Source of the DNA: Alphaproteobacteria bacterium
GTDB lineage: Bacteria; Pseudomonadota; Alphaproteobacteria; Rs-D84
NCBI GenBank assembly: GCA_016285415.1
Contig: JAEEQU010000009.1
Coordinates: 1 to 19,124 of the forward strand
DNA: 19,124 nt
Direction of reading: 5' to 3'
The position numbers and the translations under genes were made by a program. Below the pieces are notes generated by a model that saw nothing but the letters and a program-made list of their open reading frames with translations, was not told the origin of the DNA and did not search any database. Positions 1-6,388 of this stretch are shown here, piece after piece. How positions within the stretch are numbered: position 1 is the first letter of the stretch; each line of letters begins with the position of its first letter.

Positions 1-246
1 ATTATATGGTTTTTCTGTTTCTTGCTTTAATCTGGTTAATACCGCGTCTTCGGTTAATCCATTGGTCGTCATACCTGACGCGCCGTATTTGGCACGTTGC
101 GTGCTTAACACTTTTTTTACCAGATTTTGTTTTTCTTGTTCGTTCTGTGCGATTTCAGACAAAAGTTGTTTTTTGGTTTCCTTATTTGCTTTTTTATTGT
201 TCTGATAATTCAACACATCTGTTACATCTGAAATAATCTGTCCCAT
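1..246 (-). CDS. Probable phage internal virion protein, N-terminal 82 residues (cut by window edge)
   Basis: An open frame starts at ATG 246, after a good ribosome site (GGAGAT, 5 nt before the ATG), and stays open to the left edge, so the gene continues outside the window. The visible 82 residues begin MGQIISDVTDVLNYQNN and are rich in Lys, Gln, Asn and Glu, with heptad-like spacing up to about residue 50 that suggests a coiled coil. Then comes a Gly-rich turn (YGASGMTTNG). It follows the tail tubular B-like gene by 16 nt. In T7-like phages that position is held by a small internal virion protein (gp14), and the helical start followed by an 'RAKYGASG' segment would suit that role. The identity is inferred from position and composition, not from a recognised domain. 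Confidence 0.6.
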   Translation of the reverse strand, partial: MGQIISDVTDVLNYQNNKKANKETKKQLLSEIAQNEQEKQNLVKKVLSTQRAKYGASGMTTNGLTEDAVLTRLKQETEKPYN

Positions 247-262
247 TTTTATCTCCCTTTGC

Positions 263-1969
263 TTATATTTGATATTTGCCATATATGGTGATACCCAAAA
301 CCGCCATCGGCATTGCATCTGTGGTTGATATTTCCCACGGTGCATCTATCATTGGCCGACATGTTCCGATTGTGTTTAAAGAAACATCGCCGGAATACCC
401 GTCTGCACCATCTGCATATATTTCGTTTGGTAATTCTGCACGCCAATTGTTTATAAATATCGTTTTAGAATTATGCACACGTGCCACAATTTTTCTTATT
501 TGAACTTTGTGTGCATTATGCCCCGATGACCGCAGTGGCATACCAACCGCGCGCACCGTATATGTCTTGTTTGTGGCATCCATCATTTCCGAATCTACAA
601 ATTGTTCAAGATAGAAACTATCCCCACGTTTTGTAACGACAAATGTATCTGTATCACAAACTGTGACAGAATAGAATTTGCCTTCGGTCGTGTACCGTCC
701 CCATGCAGAAATTCCAATTGAACTATCGCGATTTAATACCGCCATATTTCCATCATTCATCACGACGAATAAACGTTTATTTGTTTTGTTATATGCGATG
801 TCTACTGGCGAATGCATCAAATGTGCCGACATATCACATAAATTGTTCGCGTTATAATTTTGTCCCAATTCATCCAGCGCCAATTCACGAATATCTTTTT
901 TACTTTTGGAAACAAATACCGTCTTGCCTTCTATTTCTTGGGGTGCAAGGTATATGTCAGATGGGCTGCCAACGGAAGTATGCATTTTTATATCAACCGA
1001 TTCTGGTGTCAGTGGCTTGTTTGAAACCGCCCATTCACCTTCGGATGTTAAAATCTGCAGGTTATCACTGCTGCGCAGAGTGCAAATATGTTGCCGGCGA
1101 TCAGACAACAGTGTAAAAAAGATTGCTTCGTCATCCAAACCTGTTCCGATATTAAAGTTCATATGCTGGCCCACACATGACATCCATACACCACCTGGCC
1201 ATGATTTTGCGCCACCAAAAACTAATCTGTTTTGATGAAATGTTATACTGACCGGCCATCCACGACGATAACTAAAAACTGCTTCTTTCCAATCTGTAAC
1301 TGGATTATCCGGATATGTGAACACCCCATTACACACCGCGATTACATTTTGCGCATCAATATATGATAAAACGGTAAATGTTTTACCCAACAAAGATAAT
1401 TGACCGTTCACATTATCTTGGGTCCAAAAATCGTGATTCGTTGTTAACTTTTCGCCACCTGTAACATGCGTTACAGTTATGGTTATGTTTTCTGAATCTT
1501 CGAATCGTATAAAAGGCATATAAATATTGTCATATGCATCGTTATACGAAAATAGAAATTCCCTTAATTTGAAAACACCATTTTCATACGACAATATTTC
1601 TGGCTTGTAATCAGGATGCACAAATATCATCGTTCCAAAACGTTGTGCATATTGTAACAGTGGCAAATCTGCGGCCGCCCATGGTGCAACAAGGTTTTGA
1701 ACCATTGTGCCATTTTTAAAGATTCGTATTTTTTCGTTCATCAGTGCCAGAACATAATCATTATTTTCTGATAATGAAAACGATATCAAACGCGCATTTG
1801 ATGTCAGTGTTGCAATCGTTTTCAATCCAGCACGACGCGCAAGACCACCACCAGGAATAACATCCATATTTTCCATATAGGCAAGACCATGTATATTATC
1901 ACTTGCAAAAAAATTCGGTGATACTTCGCCATTTGCAAACGACGACTGTGTCTTTATAAAATTTCCCAT
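263..1969 (-). CDS. Podovirus tail tubular protein B-like (T7 gp12-type tail nozzle) protein
   Basis: A protein of 568 residues, probably the tail nozzle attached below the gp11-type adaptor ring of a short-tailed phage. The N-terminus carries the usual pattern of this family: 'SSFANGEVSPNFFASDNIHG', then 'MDVIPGGGLARRAGLKTIAT', matching the F-x-x-GE-x-SP and GG-x-x-RR-G motifs. The rest is beta-rich (for example 'RLVFGGAKSWPGGVWMS' and 'LTSEGEWAV'), as expected for a propeller-like nozzle. An ATG 12 nt further upstream (at 1981) is in frame, but GGGGGA lies between the two ATGs, 4 nt before the inner one, so I chose the inner start. It sits between the gp11-like gene (17 nt away from the chosen start) and the probable internal virion protein. 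No transmembrane segment or signal is seen. Confidence 0.8.
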   Translation of the reverse strand: MGNFIKTQSSFANGEVSPNFFASDNIHGLAYMENMDVIPGGGLARRAGLKTIATLTSNARLISFSLSENNDYVLALMNEKIRIFKNGTMVQNLVAPWAAADLPLLQYAQRFGTMIFVHPDYKPEILSYENGVFKLREFLFSYNDAYDNIYMPFIRFEDSENITITVTHVTGGEKLTTNHDFWTQDNVNGQLSLLGKTFTVLSYIDAQNVIAVCNGVFTYPDNPVTDWKEAVFSYRRGWPVSITFHQNRLVFGGAKSWPGGVWMSCVGQHMNFNIGTGLDDEAIFFTLLSDRRQHICTLRSSDNLQILTSEGEWAVSNKPLTPESVDIKMHTSVGSPSDIYLAPQEIEGKTVFVSKSKKDIRELALDELGQNYNANNLCDMSAHLMHSPVDIAYNKTNKRLFVVMNDGNMAVLNRDSSIGISAWGRYTTEGKFYSVTVCDTDTFVVTKRGDSFYLEQFVDSEMMDATNKTYTVRAVGMPLRSSGHNAHKVQIRKIVARVHNSKTIFINNWRAELPNEIYADGADGYSGDVSLNTIGTCRPMIDAPWEISTTDAMPMAVLGITIYGKYQI

Positions 1970-1985
1970 TTTGTCCCCCATATTC

Positions 1986-2504
1986 CTAAAACCGAATATC
2001 TATCAGTGAAAAATTTTCTATTTGTGAATTGATAGATGTCGTACTGTCTATAAACTTGGCGGTTTGCAATTCCGATTCGTACAACGCGGCCAAAGTCCTG
2101 AACAGCGTTTGATCCGAAGTAATCGGCATACAAAATTCCATTGCTAATTTTGTTGCAACAAGTGATGCAAAATAACTTGGAAATTTTTCAGGCGACACCC
2201 GAACAACCGCCGTAATGGTTGTTTTGGTATCTGGGGAAATGATTTTCCCCTGCATAATTTGACCGTCTGTTTTGGTTATGCGCAAAACATCGGCCGGAAT
2301 ATCAAACGCGCCATCCGTATTTGCGGTTAATTCATAATTGCGACATGCGAATCGCCACGGATGCATCGCAAGTAACGAATCTATGACAACATCTATAAAT
2401 GTCCGCCCAAGTTTTGCCGCCGCCGTATCTTCTGATAACGATTGAATTGGTTTTTCTCCAAGTTTTAATAATGCCATAGAGCATAAATCTATTTTGGTTA
2501 GCAT
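1986..2504 (-). CDS. Podovirus tail tubular protein A-like (T7 gp11-type adaptor) protein
   Basis: A 172-residue protein resembling the gp11-type adaptor that joins portal to tail in T7-like virions. Typical signs are the start 'MLTKIDLCSMALLKLGEKPI', then a helix ending in 'VIDSLLAMHPWRFA' (family pattern R/D-x-x-L-x-x-HPW-x-FA, residues about 40-53), then a beta stretch with 'YELTANTDGAFDIPADVLRI', and a C-terminal helix with 'LAALYESELQTAKFID' typical of the last helix of the adaptor. Its length is close to the usual 180-200. It lies directly before the gp12-like gene, the canonical order. The segment before it (2505-2564) carries a stem-loop that may limit its expression relative to capsid. 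I am confident of the family, less so of the exact T7 equivalence. Confidence 0.82.
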   Translation of the reverse strand: MLTKIDLCSMALLKLGEKPIQSLSEDTAAAKLGRTFIDVVIDSLLAMHPWRFACRNYELTANTDGAFDIPADVLRITKTDGQIMQGKIISPDTKTTITAVVRVSPEKFPSYFASLVATKLAMEFCMPITSDQTLFRTLAALYESELQTAKFIDSTTSINSQIENFSLIDIRF

Positions 2505-2530
2505 CTTGTCATCCTATGTATTCAAATTAA

Positions 2531-2556
2531 AATTTGGGCCGGATAAATTCCGGCCC
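2531..2556 (-). terminator. GC-rich stem-loop between decoration and adaptor genes
   Basis: Perfect 8-bp inverted repeat GGGCCGGA/TCCGGCCC (2536-2543 with 2549-2556, 5-nt loop). On the minus strand it is followed by AAATTTTAATTT, an imperfect U-tract. T7 has its single late terminator at the same place, between gene 10 and gene 11. Probably a leaky terminator, or an RNA-stabilising hairpin for the capsid mRNA. Confidence 0.6.
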
Positions 2557-2564
2557 GACAACAA

Positions 2565-2795
2565 TTAATCTAATGCGGCGGTGGTAACAGCACTGTCACC
2601 AACGGCGATTTTCTTGATAGATGTTTTATCAGAACCATTGATAATAACGACATCACCTGTGTTCATCAATGTTCTTACCGCATTGAAATAGCCACTGGCG
2701 GTTATTGTCGCCATTGTTTCGCTGGCCGCATAATGCCACAATGTAAAACCATTTGCATATGCAATTACCGACAAATTTTTATTCTGAAAAGCCAT
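2565..2795 (-). CDS. Small virion protein, probable capsid decoration/head-associated protein
   Basis: A protein of 76 residues starting MAFQNKNLSVIAYANGFTLW. It begins 17 nt after the major capsid gene, with ribosome site AAGGGG 6-7 nt before the ATG. The sequence has no charged-rich or membrane part. It is predicted to be short beta strands around 'FTLWHYAASETMATI', 'ASGYFNAVRTLMNTGDVVII' and 'IKKIAVGDSAV'. The GYFN...GD pattern resembles small proteins often found right after capsid genes of podoviruses, taken to decorate the head. Position and strong ribosome site suggest high, capsid-coupled expression. The decoration role is inference from context. Confidence 0.65.
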   Translation of the reverse strand: MAFQNKNLSVIAYANGFTLWHYAASETMATITASGYFNAVRTLMNTGDVVIINGSDKTSIKKIAVGDSAVTTAALD

Positions 2796-2812
2796 TGTTT
2801 ACCCCTTTTGTT

Positions 2813-3631
2813 TTATTCACCGCATTTAACACGCACGATTCCATCACCATCTATCAGTACGGCACCTTGGGACATACTGTTGCTGATGAAATGCGCGGCA
2901 CGTTCACCATGCCATGTGATATCGGTTTTAACTTCTTGACCACATGCATGACCGACACTTGATGCATGATAAATAAAGCAATCACGATGCGTTGACGAAG
3001 AAAGTGGCAAATCGTTATACATAACCCATGTAATACCCATCCATTTTCTTGTTTCGCCACCGTTTACAAACGGTAAATTTTCCCCGACATAGTCCGCCGA
3101 AGAAAATTCGGTTATCCCAAGCAATTCATTCCATTGCTTTACACCGACAACACCGAATCTGCGGCCATCGTCTGGAACATCGTTTTCGTTTAATTTTTCA
3201 ATTGCATCCAAAATCAATGTTTTGGTCAGACCAGTTGAATAATCGCCAACATACGCGGTCGCTGTATTCATTGCACCAACAATCAGTTCATCTGTTTTAC
3301 GACCCAACGCATATGCACCCGCAGATGCAACAACACGACGTTCATCAATATTGGTCTTTAATTCATCCAACGCATCAACCCAATCACCCGCATAGTAATC
3401 TTGCAAAGTGCATTCAACCGGCGAATGATTCAGATTCATAACAGGCACAATACCATGACGTGATTTCGTACTGGCGGTGCCCTTACCTATTTTTTGAAAA
3501 GTTGTAGATGTACCCACAACCCCAGATTTACTGCGAATCGTAGAACGCAGTTTCGTTCCCATTTGTTGATATGCCAAATGGACATCTGCTTCAAATTGTT
3601 TTATAAAAACTTGATCTATGGAAACAGACAT
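2813..3631 (-). CDS. Major capsid protein, podovirus type (HK97 fold expected)
   Basis: A 272-residue protein resembling the main shell protein of short-tailed phages. I place the start at ATG 3631 (MSVSIDQVFIKQFEADVHLA), because AAAAGGA sits 6 nt before it; a longer open frame to 3721 adds 30 residues without phage-like character. Features typical of these capsids are the start with 'FEADVHLAYQQMGTKLRSTI', a central 'ALGRKTDELIVGAMNTA', and a C-terminal 'ITWHGERAAHFISNSMSQGA' that fits the last conserved segment, where the protein turns back to the A-domain. It follows the scaffold-like gene, but an H1-like gene with tandem terminators is inserted between them. Catalysis and crosslinking cannot be judged from sequence alone. 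Confidence 0.82.
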   Translation of the reverse strand: MSVSIDQVFIKQFEADVHLAYQQMGTKLRSTIRSKSGVVGTSTTFQKIGKGTASTKSRHGIVPVMNLNHSPVECTLQDYYAGDWVDALDELKTNIDERRVVASAGAYALGRKTDELIVGAMNTATAYVGDYSTGLTKTLILDAIEKLNENDVPDDGRRFGVVGVKQWNELLGITEFSSADYVGENLPFVNGGETRKWMGITWVMYNDLPLSSSTHRDCFIYHASSVGHACGQEVKTDITWHGERAAHFISNSMSQGAVLIDGDGIVRVKCGE

Positions 3632-3663
3632 TGTTTTTCCTTTTGTTAAAATTATTAAACCAA

Positions 3664-3679
3664 GGCAAAAAACTTTGCC
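3664..3679 (-). other. Small hairpin in the capsid mRNA leader
   Basis: Perfect 6-bp inverted repeat GGCAAA/TTTGCC with a 4-nt loop, about 33 nt before the capsid start codon. It has no clean U-tract after it, so it is more likely an mRNA leader hairpin than a terminator. Confidence 0.35.
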
Positions 3680-3682
3680 GAC

Positions 3683-3709
3683 AAAATAATTTGCATTTGG
3701 TTGTGTCAA
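3683..3709 (-). promoter_or_regulatory. Possible promoter for the capsid gene
   Basis: Minus strand: perfect -35 TTGACA (3704-3709) and a weak -10 TATTTT (3683-3688), with a short 15-nt spacer. It lies after two stacked terminators, so the capsid gene needs either this promoter or read-through. Low confidence because of spacer and -10. Confidence 0.35.
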
Positions 3710-3760
3710 ATGACGCCACATGTAAATTAAATTGGGTCCACTAAAATGGATTATCCTTAT

Positions 3761-3795
3761 AAAAAAATTCAGTCAGATATGTAAATCTGACTGAA
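3761..3795 (-). terminator. Second of two tandem terminators after the H1-like gene
   Basis: Perfect 11-bp stem TTCAGTCAGAT/ATCTGACTGAA (3768-3778 with 3785-3795, 6-nt loop). On the minus strand it is followed by seven T (3761-3767). Confidence 0.8.
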
Positions 3796-3806
3796 AAATT
3801 TTACAT

Positions 3807-3832
3807 AAAAAATGCCCGATTTTACGGGCATT
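3807..3832 (-). terminator. First of two tandem terminators after the H1-like gene
   Basis: Perfect 8-bp stem AATGCCCG/CGGGCATT (3811-3818 with 3825-3832, 6-nt loop), followed on the minus strand by TTTT. It begins about 20 nt after the stop of the H1-like gene. Confidence 0.82.
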
Positions 3833-3853
3833 TCATAATATTATTCAATATTA

Positions 3854-4147
3854 TTATTTTTTCTTTGCGCATTTTTTTGCACAAGCTTTTTTAGCAACCG
3901 GTTTTTTCGCTGCAACTTTTTTTACCGCAACTTTTTTTGCTGCTGGTTTTTTTGCCGCAACTTTTTTTGCAACTGGTTTCTTTGCTGCAACTTTTTTTGC
4001 AACTGGTTTCTTCGCCGCAACTTTTTTCACAGCTGGTTTTTTTGCCGCTGGTTTTTTCGCTGCTGGTTTTTTTGCAGCTGGCTTTTTAGCCGCTGGTTTT
4101 TTCGCTGCTGGTTTCTTTGCCGCAGTCTTCAAGAATGTGAATGCCAT
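3854..4147 (-). CDS. Histone H1-like lysine/alanine/proline repeat protein
   Basis: A 97-residue, extremely basic protein. After MAFTFLKT it is almost entirely AAKKP/VAKKV pentads (residues 9-88), ending KKACAKKCAKKK with two Cys (89 and 93). Such tails occur in eukaryotic linker histone H1, chlamydial Hc1/Hc2 and bacterial H1-like nucleoid proteins, and bind and condense DNA by charge. There is no globular domain. Ribosome site AAAGGAG is 6 nt before the ATG. The gene has its own promoter and a leader palindrome upstream, and two terminators downstream, so it is a self-contained unit set between the scaffold-like and capsid genes. Whether it is phage-encoded or a host gene stranded in the module is not shown. 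The 15-bp repeat DNA is prone to length change by slippage. No DNA-binding function is proven by sequence alone. Confidence 0.85.
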   Translation of the reverse strand: MAFTFLKTAAKKPAAKKPAAKKPAAKKPAAKKPAAKKPAVKKVAAKKPVAKKVAAKKPVAKKVAAKKPAAKKVAVKKVAAKKPVAKKACAKKCAKKK

Positions 4148-4175
4148 TCATCTCTCCTTTCATATTTTTTTGGAT

Positions 4176-4196
4176 AGAACAAATTTCTTTTGTTCT
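4176..4196 (-). promoter_or_regulatory. Palindrome at the H1-like gene transcription start (operator or 5' hairpin)
   Basis: Perfect 8-bp inverted repeat AGAACAAA/TTTGTTCT (4176-4183 with 4189-4196, 5-nt spacer). It begins a few bases after the predicted transcription start, 29 nt before the start codon. It could be a repressor site or a 5' mRNA hairpin. Confidence 0.5.
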
Positions 4197-4205
4197 TACT
4201 TGCAT

Positions 4206-4233
4206 TTTATACGAAAGAAAAAAATTAGTAAAG
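4206..4233 (-). promoter_or_regulatory. Promoter of the H1-like gene
   Basis: Minus strand: -10 TATAAA (4206-4211), with -35 CTTTAC (4228-4233, 16-nt spacer) or TTTACT (4227-4232, 15-nt spacer), in an A/T-rich stretch. The predicted start near 4199 gives a leader of about 50 nt. Confidence 0.55.
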
Positions 4234-4264
4234 CAGAAAAGTAATTTTTTATAAAAAAAATTCA

Positions 4265-4921
4265 TCATGAATATAATTTTTTAAATCCATTTTCTATTTT
4301 ACGCACATATTCTTCATCATGATCACGCCAATATTTTGGATCACGCATCATGTTACGCAAATCTGCATCAGTTAATTTTTTTGTATCTGATGTACCTGTT
4401 TCAACACTTGGTTCCATTGATTGCATCATCTTATAAATGCCTTGGATTCCTTGGGGACTGGCGCATAGTTCGTTAAACGCATCGGCGGGTAAAAACTTTT
4501 CACCAAATGATTTTATTGCTATACATGCATCACGCATTTTCTCATCCGAACCAAAAAAATTTTTCAGTTCAGATATTGCATTTGATTCTTGGTGAATAGA
4601 AATTATTTCAGAAACAATTGGTGATAAAAATTCTTCTGCGATGTCATAAATTTTTTCAACCTGCGAACTTGTTAAACCAATTTTATAAAATTCCTGACGC
4701 ACATTCTCATTATCCAGCAATTCATTATGCGGATAATCGTCCGCACTTTCTGGAACACCAATCGCGCGGCGAAAGCGGTTTTGCGCTTCTTCGTCAGATT
4801 TTTCATCTGGCACTGTTATCATGTTTCCTATTTTCTTTTCCAATTCAGAATATGATTTTATTAACGCGTCACTATTTAATGTTCCATCTTTGTTTAAAAA
4901 TTTTTCTGGTATATTTTCCAT
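4265..4921 (-). CDS. Putative phage scaffolding / capsid assembly protein
   Basis: A 218-residue, acidic, strongly helical protein starting MENIPEKFLNKDGTLNSDAL. The opening 'PEKFLNKDGTLNSDALIKSYSELEKKIG' is typical of T7 gp9-like and other podovirus assembly proteins (P-E-K-F...dG..n.dal..sy.eLE). Then come 'IGVPESADDY', helical stretches, and a basic C-terminal tail ('YVRKIENGFKKLYS') of the sort scaffolds use to contact the capsid. I chose ATG 4921 rather than a longer frame to 5053, because AAAGGA lies 7 nt before it and the extension would overlap the membrane-protein gene. The start follows the stop of that gene by one base (TGA-A-ATG), which suggests translational coupling. The role is inferred from pattern and place before capsid. 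Confidence 0.75.
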   Translation of the reverse strand: MENIPEKFLNKDGTLNSDALIKSYSELEKKIGNMITVPDEKSDEEAQNRFRRAIGVPESADDYPHNELLDNENVRQEFYKIGLTSSQVEKIYDIAEEFLSPIVSEIISIHQESNAISELKNFFGSDEKMRDACIAIKSFGEKFLPADAFNELCASPQGIQGIYKMMQSMEPSVETGTSDTKKLTDADLRNMMRDPKYWRDHDEEYVRKIENGFKKLYS

Positions 4922-4922
4922 T

Positions 4923-5111
4923 TCATTTTCCTTTGTTATTGTTTGATTTGTGTAACAAGTAAACACCGCATACCGCAATAATTGCCTGAACTGTGGCATA
5001 TATATCCGAATCGCCAACAAGATACGCACATAACGCAGATAAAATTCCGACACCGGTCATAATTTGTGTTTTGCGATTCGCAAAAAATCCACCATGAATA
5101 AAACTTCCCAT
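4923..5111 (-). CDS. Small membrane protein, holin-like
   Basis: A 62-residue protein. After a polar N-terminus (MGSFIHGGFFANRKTQ) there is a hydrophobic span at about residues 17-33 (IMTGVGILSALCAYLVG), a short loop (DSDIYA), and a second span at about 40-54 (TVQAIIAVCGVYLLH), then a basic tail KSNNNKGK. Two spans and a charged C-terminus fit a small class II-type holin. The gene follows the cell-wall hydrolase by 15 nt, supporting a lysis pair, and its stop is one base from the scaffold start. The ribosome site is AAAAGG. No family was recognised; 'holin' is inference from topology and neighbours. Confidence 0.6.
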   Translation of the reverse strand: MGSFIHGGFFANRKTQIMTGVGILSALCAYLVGDSDIYATVQAIIAVCGVYLLHKSNNNKGK

Positions 5112-5126
5112 GAATAAACCTTTTGT

Positions 5127-5537
5127 TTATGCATAAAATAAAATATCATCTATATCCGCAATATAACCGCGCGCAACGGCCCATGCTGGCAGCATTTCCG
5201 CACGATGAAACATCGTCGCATGATTACATGCATCGGGTAAATTTCCGTGTAACATACGCACGGCAACACGCAGACACATTTGGAAATTACGTTTTGATTT
5301 ATCAACATATAAATATTGATGTCGTGGTGATTCGTTATTTAACGATTCAAAAATATTTTTATTACGCAACATTATCGCCATATCATGATGATTATTTTTT
5401 GTCGCATTTGAAATCATAGATGTTAATGCTTCAACAACACGCAGTGATGTTGCCAATGTTTCGGCATATACGATTCGCGCAATATCATTTGCCAGACAAA
5501 TCGTCTCGCTTTGTATTTCTGGTATTTCCAATTGCAT
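5127..5537 (-). CDS. SleB/CwlJ-like cell-wall hydrolase (phage endolysin candidate)
   Basis: A 136-residue protein resembling the Hydrolase_2 (SleB) fold. The start 'LANDIARIVYAETLATSLRV' matches the family's 'LA-x-x-IYAEA-x-G' segment with catalytic Glu at residue 26. Near the C-terminus, 'DACNHATMFHRAEMLPAWA' (102-120) matches the GAT-H-x-H-x-x-x-x-x-P-x-WA segment, and the end 'DDILFYA' stands for the usual IG-x-H-x-FY. The second His of that last motif is replaced (residues 129-135), and the middle is shorter than in standard members, so activity is uncertain. There is no signal peptide, so release would need the downstream holin-like protein. Ribosome site AAAAGGA is 5 nt before ATG. It is the first gene after the module's promoter and two stacked terminators. 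Confidence 0.68.
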   Translation of the reverse strand: MQLEIPEIQSETICLANDIARIVYAETLATSLRVVEALTSMISNATKNNHHDMAIMLRNKNIFESLNNESPRHQYLYVDKSKRNFQMCLRVAVRMLHGNLPDACNHATMFHRAEMLPAWAVARGYIADIDDILFYA

Positions 5538-5558
5538 AAGGTTTCCTTTTGGGCAAAG

Positions 5559-5581
5559 AAAAACCGCACATGAATGTGCGG
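5559..5581 (-). terminator. Second leader terminator before the lysis genes
   Basis: Perfect 7-bp stem CCGCACA/TGTGCGG (5564-5570 with 5575-5581, 4-nt loop), followed on the minus strand by TTTTTC. Only 21 nt separate it from the start codon of the hydrolase gene. Confidence 0.72.
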
Positions 5582-5584
5582 CAT

Positions 5585-5609
5585 AAAAAAATTCACACCT
5601 ACGTGTGAA
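5585..5609 (-). terminator. First leader terminator before the lysis genes
   Basis: Perfect 7-bp stem TTCACAC/GTGTGAA (5592-5598 with 5603-5609, 4-nt loop), followed on the minus strand by seven T (5585-5591). It lies about 20 nt after the predicted transcription start, so most transcripts would end near 45 nt unless termination is relieved. Confidence 0.8.
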
Positions 5610-5635
5610 CAGAACTCTTCCTTTTGATGCTTAAT

Positions 5636-5664
5636 AGTATATCATAAAACGCGTAAAAAGTCAA
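5636..5664 (-). promoter_or_regulatory. Strong promoter of the phage module
   Basis: Minus strand: -35 TTGACT (5659-5664), exactly 17 nt, -10 TATACT (5636-5641). This is one of the best matches to the sigma-70 consensus in the window. The predicted start is near 5630. It reads straight into the two leader terminators and the lysis genes. Confidence 0.82.
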
Positions 5665-5673
5665 GACATTTAT

Positions 5674-5695
5674 AAAAAATGCCGGTTTTCCGCCA
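5674..5695 (-). terminator. Probable birA terminator
   Basis: Stem TGCCGG/CCGCCA (5680-5685 with 5690-5695, one mismatch, TTTT loop), followed on the minus strand by six T. It starts 7 nt after the birA stop codon. Confidence 0.55.
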
Positions 5696-5701
5696 CATAC
5701 A

Positions 5702-6388
5702 TCACATCATAATTTCATCACCATGAACCAATAAATATTCTGGTCCGCGTCTAACCACCAACGCGCCATTGTCATTTACACCGATCAATTCCACCATTTC
5801 ACCGCGATATTTCACCAATTTATTCAACCCCGCCGCCAATGCCATCCACCGTTTTCGCACAATATCAAAATCCGCCTTGATAAACTTGTCCAAATTTTTA
5901 ACAAGACGCGACATAACATCTGTGACATCAACATTTGCGTATTCATCAAGACGCGTTGTTTTATATTCTGGAACCGTCGGATTTGTATGAACATTTATTC
6001 CAATCCCAATAATAACAAATCGGCCAACATATTCTATTAGCACACCAGATATCTTGGCATGATTAACCAGTATATCATTTGGCCATTTTATTTGTGGGTT
6101 AACACCATATGAAATAATAGTTTCCGCAATCGCAACCGCAACCGCATAAGACAAACGCGGATCCCGTTCTGGTGAATTAAATATAAAACTTGCGTACAGG
6201 TTACCGTGGTGTGAAACCCATTTACGTCTGTACCGGCCACGACCCGCATATTGTGCCGCCGCAACAATCACCATATGGTCAGACGCGATACCTTGCGCAA
6301 TCATATCATGCGCATATGACTGCGTGCTGGATATTTTATCAAAAGATATAACTTTATATCCTGCCAATCTTAAACAATCCATTATCAT
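5702..6388 (-). CDS. birA: Biotin--[acetyl-CoA-carboxylase] ligase, monofunctional
   Basis: A 228-residue enzyme that makes biotinyl-AMP from biotin and ATP and transfers biotin to a lysine of the carboxyl-carrier protein (BCCP), in the cytoplasm. The catalytic core is complete: STQSYA (residues 20-25), biotin/ATP loop GRGRYRRKW (49-57), KWPND (101-105), KISGVLIE (112-119) and GIGINV (128-133), followed by a small C-terminal domain. It lacks the N-terminal DNA-binding domain of E. coli BirA, so it should not repress biotin genes itself. The start (ATG 6388, or Met3 at 6382) lies inside the end of the upstream winged-helix gene, overlapping by 35 nt, so the two are probably co-transcribed and coupled. 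There is no separate ribosome site outside that gene. Confidence 0.93.
   Translation of the reverse strand: MIMDCLRLAGYKVISFDKISSTQSYAHDMIAQGIASDHMVIVAAAQYAGRGRYRRKWVSHHGNLYASFIFNSPERDPRLSYAVAVAIAETIISYGVNPQIKWPNDILVNHAKISGVLIEYVGRFVIIGIGINVHTNPTVPEYKTTRLDEYANVDVTDVMSRLVKNLDKFIKADFDIVRKRWMALAAGLNKLVKYRGEMVELIGVNDNGALVVRRGPEYLLVHGDEIMM

Noticed and set aside
3049..3441. Plus-strand open frame antisense to the capsid gene
   Set aside because: No ribosome site or promoter, His/Gln-rich shadow composition, and the minus frame is a clear capsid protein. The same applies to plus-strand frames under the gp12-like gene (703-1235) and priA (15369-16705).
3858..4125. Tandem repeat or CRISPR-like array
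   Set aside because: The 15-bp periodicity is the codons of AAKKP repeats within an intact reading frame; there are no unique spacers.
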